Of a stretch of DNA of 6,745 bases, positions 1 through 5,708 are shown one piece after another. Made by a program: the position numbers and the translations under genes. The DNA lies in contig UQVN01000188.1 in assembly GCA_900544525.1 (NCBI GenBank), positions 1-6,745 of the forward strand, given 5' to 3'. The first letter of the stretch is position 1; every line of letters begins with the position of its first letter. Source of the stretch: an uncultured Eubacteriales bacterium. Its GTDB lineage: Bacteria > Bacillota > Clostridia > Lachnospirales > Lachnospiraceae. The notes under the pieces were generated by a model. That model worked only from the letters and a program-made list of their open reading frames with translations. It did no database searches and had not been told where the DNA came from.

Positions 1-18
1 GAAAAGAAAGATTTCCTA

Positions 19-47
19 TGGTAAAAATAATATAAAGATGGTATAAT
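19..47 (+). promoter_or_regulatory. Probable sigma-A promoter of pnp, extended -10 type
   Basis: A perfect TATAAT hexamer lies at 42-47 and is preceded by TG one base upstream (39-40), giving the full extended -10 element TGnTATAAT. The best -35 candidate at the usual 17-base spacing is TGGTAA (19-24), which matches consensus at only three positions; a poor -35 is normal for extended -10 promoters. Transcription would start near A53 or G54, leaving a leader of about 144 nt before the pnp start codon. The call rests on sequence match alone. Confidence 0.72.
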
Positions 48-66
48 ATTTTAGTTAATTAAAATA

Positions 67-78
67 GGTGTTTTCACC
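67..78 (+). other. Small hairpin at the start of the pnp leader
   Basis: GGTG (67-70) and CACC (75-78) form a perfect four-base stem closed by a TTTT loop. It lies about 13 nt from the predicted transcript 5' end and directly before the long leader stem. It has no U-tract after it and so is not an intrinsic terminator. A short 5'-terminal hairpin can protect an mRNA from 5'-end-dependent decay; that role here is inference. Confidence 0.4.
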
Positions 79-82
79 ATTA

Positions 83-165
83 CGGTCAACCGTATACCGA
101 GACTTCTGAAAAGTGCATCGAAACAAAAATTGGGTGGATTTTTCAGTTGTTTCGGCGGATGACCG
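83..165 (+). promoter_or_regulatory. Long interrupted stem-loop in the pnp 5' leader
   Basis: The leader folds back on itself over 83 nt. Bases 83-88 pair with 160-165, 90-92 with 156-158, 97-103 with 149-155 (one G-U), 106-112 with 140-146, and 113-119 with 133-139 (two G-U pairs and a G-G mismatch). Breaks are an A-A mismatch, a four-base bulge (93-96) and a TT/TT internal loop (104-105 against 147-148). The apical loop 120-132 is A-rich. No U-run follows, so it is not a terminator, and the Shine-Dalgarno at 183-188 stays outside it. In Escherichia coli the pnp leader carries a long hairpin that RNase III cuts and PNPase then uses for autorepression; the same role here is inferred by analogy of position and shape only. 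Confidence 0.6.
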
Positions 166-197
166 AACTATTGTAAAGGAATAAGGAGAAAAAATTT

Positions 198-2285
198 ATG
201 ACAAAACAGTTTAGAATGGAACTAGCTGGAAGACCATTGCTTGTAGAAGTTGGAAGAGTTGCAGCGCAAGCAAACGGTGCGGCACTTATGCATTATGGGG
301 AGACTGTTGTATTATCAACAGCAACTGCTTCTGAAAAACCAAGAGAAGGAATCGATTTTTTCCCATTAAGCGTAGAATATGAAGAAAAATTATATGCAGT
401 TGGTAAAATCCCAGGAGGATTTAATAAAAGAGAAGGAAAGGCATCTGAGCATGCAATTTTAACTTCTCGTGTGATTGACCGTCCAATGAGACCATTATTT
501 CCAAAGGATTATAGAAATGATGTTACATTAAATAACCTTGTTATGTCTGTGGATCCAGAATGTGCACCAGAAATTACAGCAATGCTTGGTTCTGCAATTG
601 CAACTGCAATTTCAGATATTCCATTTGATGGTCCAACAGCAGCAACACAAGTTGGCTTAATCGATGGAGAGTTTATTATTAACCCAACATCCGAACAAAG
701 AGCAGTTTCTGATTTAGCACTGACAGTTGCTTCTACAAGAGAAAAAGTAATTATGATTGAAGCAGGTGCTAATGAAGTTCCAGAAGATATTATGTTACAG
801 GCAATTTTTAAAGCTCATGAAGTGAACCAAGAAGTGATCGCGTTTATTGATACTATCGTAGCGGAATGTGGAAAAGAAAAACATGAGTACACAAGCTGTG
901 CAGTGCCAGAAGAGTTATTTGAAGCGATAAAAGAAATGGTGCCTCCAGCAGAAATGGAAGAGGCGGTCTTTACCGATGAAAAACAAAAGAGGGATGAAAA
1001 TATTCGTGTAATTCGCGAACGTTTAGAAGAAGCTTTTGCTGAGAATGAAGAGTGGTTACCTCTTGTTGGGGAAGCTCTTTACCAATATCAAAAGAAAACC
1101 GTTCGTAAGATGATCTTAAAAGATAAAAAGAGACCAGATGGACGTGCTATCAATGAAATTCGTCATCTTCATGCAGAAGTTGATGTTTTACCTAGAGTAC
1201 ATGGTTCTGGTATGTTCCAAAGAGGACAGACACAGATTTTAAATATTTGTACATTAGGACCATTATCTGAGGCCCAGAGATTAGACGGACTTGATGTAAA
1301 TGAAACATCAAAGAGATATATGCATCACTATAATTTCCCTTCTTACTCAGTTGGAGAAACAAAGCCATCAAGAGGACCAGGAAGACGTGAGATTGGACAT
1401 GGTGCATTAGCAGAACGTGCTTTAATTCCAGTTCTTCCATCCGAAGAGGAATTCCCATATGCGATTCGTACGGTATCAGAAACAATGGAATCCAATGGTT
1501 CTACATCACAGGCCAGTGTTTGTGCATCTAGCTTATCTTTAATGGCAGCTGGTGTTCCAATTAAATCTGCAGTTGCAGGTATTTCTTGTGGACTTGTAAC
1601 AGGCGATAGTGATGACGATTATATTGTATTAACAGATATCCAAGGATTAGAAGATTTCTTTGGAGACATGGACTTTAAAGTAGCCGGTACTCATAAAGGA
1701 ATTACAGCGATTCAGATGGATATTAAAATCCATGGATTAACAAAACCAATTATTGAAGAGGCAATTGCAAAAACAAGAGAAGCAAGACTTTATATTTTAG
1801 ATGAAGTTATGGCACCTGTCATTGATAAAGCAAGAGATCACGTTGGAGAATATGCACCAAAAATTTCTCAGCTTACAATCGATCCAGAAAAGATTAGCGA
1901 AGTAATTGGACAAAAAGGAAAAACAATCAACGCCATTATTGATGAAACAGGAGTAAAGATTGATATCGATGATGATGGAAGAATTGCTGTTTGTGGTCTT
2001 GAACAACAAAACATTGATCGTGCGATTCAGATCATTCGTTCTATTGTAGAACCAATTGAAGAAGGTAAGATTTATGAAGGTAAAGTTGTTCGTATTATGC
2101 AATTTGGAGCGTTTGTTCAGTTAGCACCTAATAAAGATGGTTTAATTCATATTTCTAAACTTTCAAAAGAAAGAGTTTCACAAGTGGAAGATGTTGTGAA
2201 TATCGGGGATGAAGTAAAAGTAAAAGTAATCGAAATCGATAAGATGGGTAGAATTAACTTAAGCTTAAAAGATGTAGAAGAATAA
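198..2285 (+). CDS. pnp: Polynucleotide phosphorylase (PNPase), polyribonucleotide nucleotidyltransferase
   Basis: PNPase is a cytoplasmic trimeric 3'-5' exoribonuclease that degrades RNA by phosphorolysis, releasing nucleoside diphosphates, and can run in reverse to add tails. The 695-residue protein is full length for the family. In order: first RNase PH-like domain (about 5-140, with the FNKREGKASEHAILTSRVID region at 75-94), an all-helical linker (about 145-300), second RNase PH-like core (about 310-545), KH domain (about 555-615, GQKG loop at 571-574) and S1 RNA-binding domain (about 624-692). The phosphate-binding SNGSTSQAS segment sits at 432-440, and the catalytic aspartates are D486 and D492 in LEDFFGDMDF, the same numbering as in E. 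coli. The ATG follows AAGGAG (183-188) by nine bases. It has its own promoter and a structured leader upstream and a terminator hairpin downstream, so it is probably transcribed mainly alone. Identification is secure. Confidence 0.98.
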   Translation: MTKQFRMELAGRPLLVEVGRVAAQANGAALMHYGETVVLSTATASEKPREGIDFFPLSVEYEEKLYAVGKIPGGFNKREGKASEHAILTSRVIDRPMRPLFPKDYRNDVTLNNLVMSVDPECAPEITAMLGSAIATAISDIPFDGPTAATQVGLIDGEFIINPTSEQRAVSDLALTVASTREKVIMIEAGANEVPEDIMLQAIFKAHEVNQEVIAFIDTIVAECGKEKHEYTSCAVPEELFEAIKEMVPPAEMEEAVFTDEKQKRDENIRVIRERLEEAFAENEEWLPLVGEALYQYQKKTVRKMILKDKKRPDGRAINEIRHLHAEVDVLPRVHGSGMFQRGQTQILNICTLGPLSEAQRLDGLDVNETSKRYMHHYNFPSYSVGETKPSRGPGRREIGHGALAERALIPVLPSEEEFPYAIRTVSETMESNGSTSQASVCASSLSLMAAGVPIKSAVAGISCGLVTGDSDDDYIVLTDIQGLEDFFGDMDFKVAGTHKGITAIQMDIKIHGLTKPIIEEAIAKTREARLYILDEVMAPVIDKARDHVGEYAPKISQLTIDPEKISEVIGQKGKTINAIIDETGVKIDIDDDGRIAVCGLEQQNIDRAIQIIRSIVEPIEEGKIYEGKVVRIMQFGAFVQLAPNKDGLIHISKLSKERVSQVEDVVNIGDEVKVKVIEIDKMGRINLSLKDVEE

Positions 2286-2294
2286 GAAGCATAA

Positions 2295-2344
2295 AAAGCT
2301 GTTGTGGAAAGAGCGATTGCTATATTTTCTGCAACAGCTTTCTT
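2295..2344 (+). terminator. Intrinsic terminator after pnp
   Basis: AAAGCTGTTG (2295-2304) pairs perfectly with CAACAGCTTT (2332-2341), and the stem continues inward through 2305-2311 against 2325-2331 with G-U wobbles. A further AGC/GCT stem (2312-2314 with 2319-2321) closes on a GATT loop. The downstream tract is TTTCTT, a moderate U-run, so termination could be partial. The A-run at 2293-2297 would give a U-run for a minus-strand transcript, but there is no minus-strand gene to serve. It begins ten bases after the pnp stop codon. Confidence 0.8.
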
Positions 2345-2380
2345 CGCTATTAATTAAGAAACATTGGGTTGCAAAATGTA

Positions 2381-2387
2381 AGAGGTG
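2381..2387 (+). promoter_or_regulatory. Ribosome binding site fixing the start of the anchored protein gene
   Basis: AGAGGTG lies seven bases before the ATG at 2395. The open frame runs upstream to a TTG at 2302, but that codon is inside the pnp terminator stem and has no Shine-Dalgarno. The ATG start also gives a clean lysine-rich N terminus followed by a transmembrane helix. No good promoter hexamers are visible between the terminator and this site, so expression may depend on read-through from pnp or on a weak promoter I cannot recognise. Confidence 0.7.
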
Positions 2388-2394
2388 TTTTTTC

Positions 2395-3318
2395 ATGAAG
2401 AAAAATAAATATCGGTGGTTACTGTTTGGTGTTATTATTCTTTTATTGATGAGTATGAATGGAATTTTAATTTATTCTGTTTTGCAATTACAAGGAACTG
2501 TAAAAAACATGAATAAAATCATTAGAAATAATCAAAGTAATTTAGAAAGCCAGATTGAGAATATTAGTGATACATTTGAAAAGACATTAATTGAACAAAA
2601 TCGTGCGATCTCTTCCTTTGAATTTATTTATGGTGACTTAAATGCAAAAACAGGAAAAATAGAAGTGACAGTTCGAGTGATTCCAAAAGAAAGTCAGCAA
2701 AGTACAAGTCTTATTGTGACTTATGAGGAGACAGAAGGAAAGTATTCAACAGCTCCAGCTACAAGAAAAGGTGAGAATCTATACGAAGCACAATTGAAAA
2801 TACCATATAATAAAGATTATCATATTGGAGTTCTCATTAAAGAAAATAATAAGACAATTCAAGAATATTTAGATTGGATTTACAATATTGAATCTCAGTT
2901 ACAACTACAAGTAACAGGAGCTTATTTAGATGGAGATTATAATTATAGTGCAGATAATGGATTAAAGGTCAGTGGTACGGTTCATCTTGATGTATATAAT
3001 CCAAGCGATAGCAATCCAATTACTGGAGTAGAAGATAACTATATTCGAAGTGTTAATGCTCATCTCTATGTAGATGGAGAAGAAATTGCGGTGATACCAA
3101 TGGAACAAGATGAGAATACAACTGGTGGTAATGAATATGTATGTGAAGTGGATCAAAAACTAGAATTTTTGGAAGGACAACAATTCCAATTGGCAGTAGA
3201 AATTGAAGATAGTTTAGGCTTTAAATATAAAACATATGCCTTACAAGGAGTTGCTGATCCGACAGGAGCGTTTAATATTGATAGCTATAATTACGGCTAT
3301 GTGGAAATTAATCCATAA
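2395..3318 (+). CDS. Membrane-anchored protein of unknown function, single N-terminal helix with an outward-facing domain
   Basis: I do not recognise this 307-residue protein. Residues 1-7 are basic (MKKNKYR). Residues 8-31 form one long hydrophobic helix with no signal peptidase I site or lipobox evident, so it is probably an uncleaved N-in, C-out anchor. Residues 34-72 are rich in Asn, Gln, Glu, Ile and Leu with spacing suggesting a short coiled coil or stalk. Residues 74-307 have alternating hydrophobic and polar residues typical of beta strands, perhaps two beta-sandwich units: about 74-155 (EFIYGDLNAKTGKIEVTVRV and on) and about 168-290. The domain is acidic, has one cysteine (C250), and ends in a Tyr/Asn-rich tail. 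There are no sortase, peptidase or sugar-binding motifs that I can name. It lies between two terminator-like hairpins, so it may be a separate unit. An extracytoplasmic structural or sensing role is a guess; that it is a real gene is well supported by its length and ribosome binding site. Confidence 0.85.
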   Translation: MKKNKYRWLLFGVIILLLMSMNGILIYSVLQLQGTVKNMNKIIRNNQSNLESQIENISDTFEKTLIEQNRAISSFEFIYGDLNAKTGKIEVTVRVIPKESQQSTSLIVTYEETEGKYSTAPATRKGENLYEAQLKIPYNKDYHIGVLIKENNKTIQEYLDWIYNIESQLQLQVTGAYLDGDYNYSADNGLKVSGTVHLDVYNPSDSNPITGVEDNYIRSVNAHLYVDGEEIAVIPMEQDENTTGGNEYVCEVDQKLEFLEGQQFQLAVEIEDSLGFKYKTYALQGVADPTGAFNIDSYNYGYVEINP

Positions 3319-3348
3319 AAATATTGTGTGAAGATGGAATTGTTATGA

Positions 3349-3386
3349 GAAAAAGTCATTTCTTTAAAAAGAGAAGTGGCTTTTTC
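3349..3386 (+). terminator. Intrinsic terminator after the anchored protein gene, possibly bidirectional
   Basis: A 17-base-pair stem joins 3349-3365 to 3370-3386 around an AAAA tetraloop, with three T-G wobbles. The 5' arm starts GAAAAAG and the 3' arm ends CTTTTTC, so the U-run is the base of the 3' arm, with a further TTTT at 3391-3394. This A-tract/T-tract design can stop transcripts from either direction. It begins 30 bases after the upstream stop codon and ends 38 bases before cdd, leaving little room for a separate cdd promoter. Confidence 0.75.
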
Positions 3387-3424
3387 AGCGTTTTCTGTAT
3401 TAAGAAAGATGGAGGAGTGAGGCT

Positions 3425-3847
3425 ATGGATCAAAAACAAAAAGAGTTATTAATAGAAGAAGCTATAAAAGCGAGAGAAAATGCCTATACACCATATTCTG
3501 ATTTTATGGTAGGAGCGGCTTTATTAACAGAAGGTGGAAAGATCTATCGTGGATGCAATATTGAAAATGGCGCTTATTCTCCAAGTAATTGTGCCGAGAG
3601 AACGGCTTTTTTTAAAGCTATTTCAGATGGAGAAAGGCAGTTTCGGGCAATTGCTATTGTTGGAGCAAAGAAAGATGTTTTAAGACAGAACTGGGAATTT
3701 TGTTATCCATGTGGAGTGTGTCGACAAGTGATGGCAGAATTTTGTAATCCAAATAGGTTTGAGATTCTTTTATATCGAGGAAGTGGAGAGATAAAAAGCT
3801 ATTTATTAAAAGAGCTTTTACCATTGGGATTTCAGTTTGAAAAGTGA
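3425..3847 (+). CDS. cdd: Cytidine deaminase, small zinc-dependent tetrameric type
   Basis: Cytidine deaminase hydrolyses cytidine and deoxycytidine to uridine and deoxyuridine plus ammonia in cytoplasmic pyrimidine salvage. The 140-residue length fits the short homotetrameric class (about 130-140 residues) rather than the long dimeric E. coli class. Substrate-binding residues appear in CNIENGAYS (44-52, N45 and E47). The zinc site is CAE at 56-58 with PCGVC at 95-99, giving C56, C96 and C99 as ligands and E58 as the proton shuttle; R59 follows, as is usual where the first ligand is Cys. Relative to Bacillus subtilis Cdd there are a few extra residues before the second motif (about 84-94), including an additional Cys at 93. 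The ATG follows GGAGGAG (3411-3417) by seven bases. cdd precedes the peptidase gene by 79 bases with no terminator between them, so cotranscription is likely. Confidence 0.96.
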   Translation: MDQKQKELLIEEAIKARENAYTPYSDFMVGAALLTEGGKIYRGCNIENGAYSPSNCAERTAFFKAISDGERQFRAIAIVGAKKDVLRQNWEFCYPCGVCRQVMAEFCNPNRFEILLYRGSGEIKSYLLKELLPLGFQFEK

Positions 3848-3926
3848 TAAGTGATGAAAGAGAGAGCCGAGCGATTCGGAAGATTCATTGAAGGAAAAGA
3901 GAAAAGAAAGGAAGAGTAAATAGTCT

Positions 3927-5201
3927 ATGGTAAAAGTCCATCGGTTATCCAATGGAATACGAGTTGTATTAGAGCCAATGGAATATGTACATTCAGCTTC
4001 CATTGGTATTTATGTAAAAGCAGGTTCTGCTTATGAAACAAGAGAAAATAATGGAATTGCTCATGTAACAGAGCATATGCTGTTTAAAGGGACAAATAAA
4101 AGAACAGCAAAAGAACTGGCAACTGCCTTTGCAAGAATTGGTGGAGGAGTCAATGCTTATACGGCCAAAGAAGAAACTTGCTATTATGCAATGGTTCTGG
4201 ATGAACATTTAGAAGAAGTAATTGAATTATTAGGAGATATGCTTGTAAATTCAAGATTAGATTCAGAGGATCTAAAAAAAGAATTAGAAGTAATTTTAGA
4301 AGAAATTGATATGTATCAAGATTCGCCAGAAGATTTAGCGATTGAACATTTACAAGAAGTTAGCATGCCAGATTCTTCTCTTGGATATTTAATTTCAGGA
4401 AAAAAAGAAGTAGTATCTCAGTTTACAAAAGAGCATGTAAAAAGTTTTATGGAAGATTTTTATACTGCAGAACGAATGGTTATTTCAGTTGCAGGTAATT
4501 TTAGTTCAGAAAAAGTGCTTACATTATTAGAAAAGCAATTCGGTATGATAAAACCGATTGGAAAGAAAATCGTAAGAACACAAACAAAATTTCACCCAGC
4601 TTTTTCTTCGGTTCATAAAGATACGGAACAAATACATTTAACAATAGGATTTCAAGGGTGTTCTTATACAAGTGAGGATAAATATGCACAAGACATTTTT
4701 GAACAATGTTTTGGGGATAGCGATGATTCTAGATTGTTTCAAAAGCTACGAGAGGATTTAGGTCTTGTTTACTCTATTTATTCTTTTTGTAACTCTTATA
4801 ACGATATGGGATTATTTCAAATTTATGGTGCTATGAATGGACAAAAGGTTGAAAAAGCGGTAAAAGAAATTGGACTCCTTTTAAAGGAATTAAGGCAACA
4901 AGGGATTACAAAGGAAGAGCTGTTTTGTGCAAAAGAAAGAGTAAAGGCTGATTTATTAATTGGTCTTGATTCGAGTGAAAATCGCATGGCACAAAACGGA
5001 AAGAGTTTATTGCTCTCTGGGCAATTGGAGACAATGCCAGATTTGTTAGAACGGACATTAACTGTATCGAAAGAAGATGTGATGCGATACATAAAACAAT
5101 ATATTCAACTTGAAAAGACGAGTCTTGTTCTTGTAGGAAATCGTACGAAACGGAACGATCAAATAGTAAAATCCATTTGGTCTCATGGGTATCAAGAATA
5201 G
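3927..5201 (+). CDS. M16-family zinc metallopeptidase (mitochondrial processing peptidase-like)
   Basis: This 424-residue protein is the length of the single-chain bacterial M16B peptidases related to Bacillus MlpA/YmxG and to mitochondrial processing peptidase beta, which act on short or unfolded peptides as dimers. The inverted zinc motif HVTEH is at 46-50 (H46 and H50 ligands, E49 catalytic), and the third ligand is E125 or E126 in LEEIDMYQDSP, about 76 residues on as expected. The N-terminal catalytic half covers about 1-205 and the C-terminal half about 215-420, with the SRLFQKLREDLGLVYSIYS segment (268-286) supplying the conserved Arg and Tyr residues of substrate binding. The usual glycine-rich run before SRLF is replaced by GDSDD (263-267). 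No signal peptide is seen, so it is likely cytoplasmic. The ATG follows AAGGAAGAG by ten bases. In Bacillus this gene also lies close downstream of pnp, which supports the family assignment. The substrate is unknown. Confidence 0.93.
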   Translation: MVKVHRLSNGIRVVLEPMEYVHSASIGIYVKAGSAYETRENNGIAHVTEHMLFKGTNKRTAKELATAFARIGGGVNAYTAKEETCYYAMVLDEHLEEVIELLGDMLVNSRLDSEDLKKELEVILEEIDMYQDSPEDLAIEHLQEVSMPDSSLGYLISGKKEVVSQFTKEHVKSFMEDFYTAERMVISVAGNFSSEKVLTLLEKQFGMIKPIGKKIVRTQTKFHPAFSSVHKDTEQIHLTIGFQGCSYTSEDKYAQDIFEQCFGDSDDSRLFQKLREDLGLVYSIYSFCNSYNDMGLFQIYGAMNGQKVEKAVKEIGLLLKELRQQGITKEELFCAKERVKADLLIGLDSSENRMAQNGKSLLLSGQLETMPDLLERTLTVSKEDVMRYIKQYIQLEKTSLVLVGNRTKRNDQIVKSIWSHGYQE

Positions 5202-5222
5202 AAAAACGAAAGGAGAAAGCAG

Positions 5223-5672
5223 ATGAAAGCGGTTATTCAAAGAGTAAAAAAAGCATCGGTAACGGTAGAAGGAAGCGTAATTGGAGCCATTCAAGAAGGA
5301 TTGTTGGTACTTCTTGGAATTAGCAAAGAGGATACAAAAGAAGAAGTGAAAAAATTTGTGAATAAAATCATAGGACTTCGCATCTTTGCAGATGAAAATG
5401 GAAAGACGAATTTATCTTTACAAGAGATAAAAGGAGAATTATTAGTTGTATCTCAGTTTACGCTTTATGCGGATTGTAAAAAAGGGAGAAGGCCTAGTTT
5501 TGTCAATGCAGGGGATCCAGAAGTTGCAAATGAACTTTATGAATTTTTTATTGAGCTTGCAAAAGAAAAAGTAGAAAAGGTAGAGCATGGTTCTTTTGGG
5601 GCAGATATGAAAGTAGAATTATTAAACGATGGACCATTTACCATTGTTTTAGATAGTCGTGATCTTCTATAA
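5223..5672 (+). CDS. dtd: D-aminoacyl-tRNA deacylase (DTD)
   Basis: DTD is a cytoplasmic homodimer that removes D-amino acids, and mischarged glycine, from tRNA, so it proofreads chirality in translation. At 149 residues it is full length. It starts with the typical MKAVIQRVKKASVTVEG strand. The active-site motifs are SQFTLYAD (77-84) followed by KKGRRPSF (86-93), and the Gly-cisPro signature is in NDGPFT (135-140, G137-P138), where the more common form is N-x-G-P-V-T. The ATG follows AAGGAG (5210-5215) by seven bases, 21 bases after the peptidase stop codon, so the two genes are almost certainly cotranscribed. In many Firmicutes dtd sits beside relA; that link is not seen here. Confidence 0.97.
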   Translation: MKAVIQRVKKASVTVEGSVIGAIQEGLLVLLGISKEDTKEEVKKFVNKIIGLRIFADENGKTNLSLQEIKGELLVVSQFTLYADCKKGRRPSFVNAGDPEVANELYEFFIELAKEKVEKVEHGSFGADMKVELLNDGPFTIVLDSRDLL

Positions 5673-5708
5673 AAAATGAGATAAAAAATTGTAAGGAGGC
5701 TTATAAAA

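Noticed and set aside
1192..2102. Minus-strand open frames at 1192-1485 and 1797-2102
   Set aside because: They lie fully inside pnp, lack ribosome binding sites and encode low-complexity sequence typical of antisense reading of an AT-rich gene.
2302..2394. Upstream extension of the anchored protein gene from a TTG codon, adding 31 residues
   Set aside because: The TTG lies inside the pnp terminator stem with no ribosome binding site, and the extension would put extra residues before a well-formed membrane anchor. The ATG at 2395 has AGAGGTG at the right distance.
3865..3877. Small CCGA/TCGG hairpin between cdd and the peptidase gene
   Set aside because: A four-base stem with no U-run after it cannot terminate transcription, and it does not cover the downstream ribosome binding site.
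3854..3919. A 21-codon open frame (MKERAERFGRF...) in the gap between cdd and the peptidase gene
   Set aside because: It starts seven bases after the cdd stop codon but has no Shine-Dalgarno, is dominated by Lys, Arg and Glu from a purine-rich stretch, and its end overlaps the ribosome binding region of the peptidase gene. Chance is the simpler explanation.
3993..5294. Minus-strand open frames at 3993-4208, 4823-5092 and 5058-5294
   Set aside because: They are shadows of the peptidase and dtd genes, rich in Phe, Ser and Asn, with no recognisable domain or start signal.
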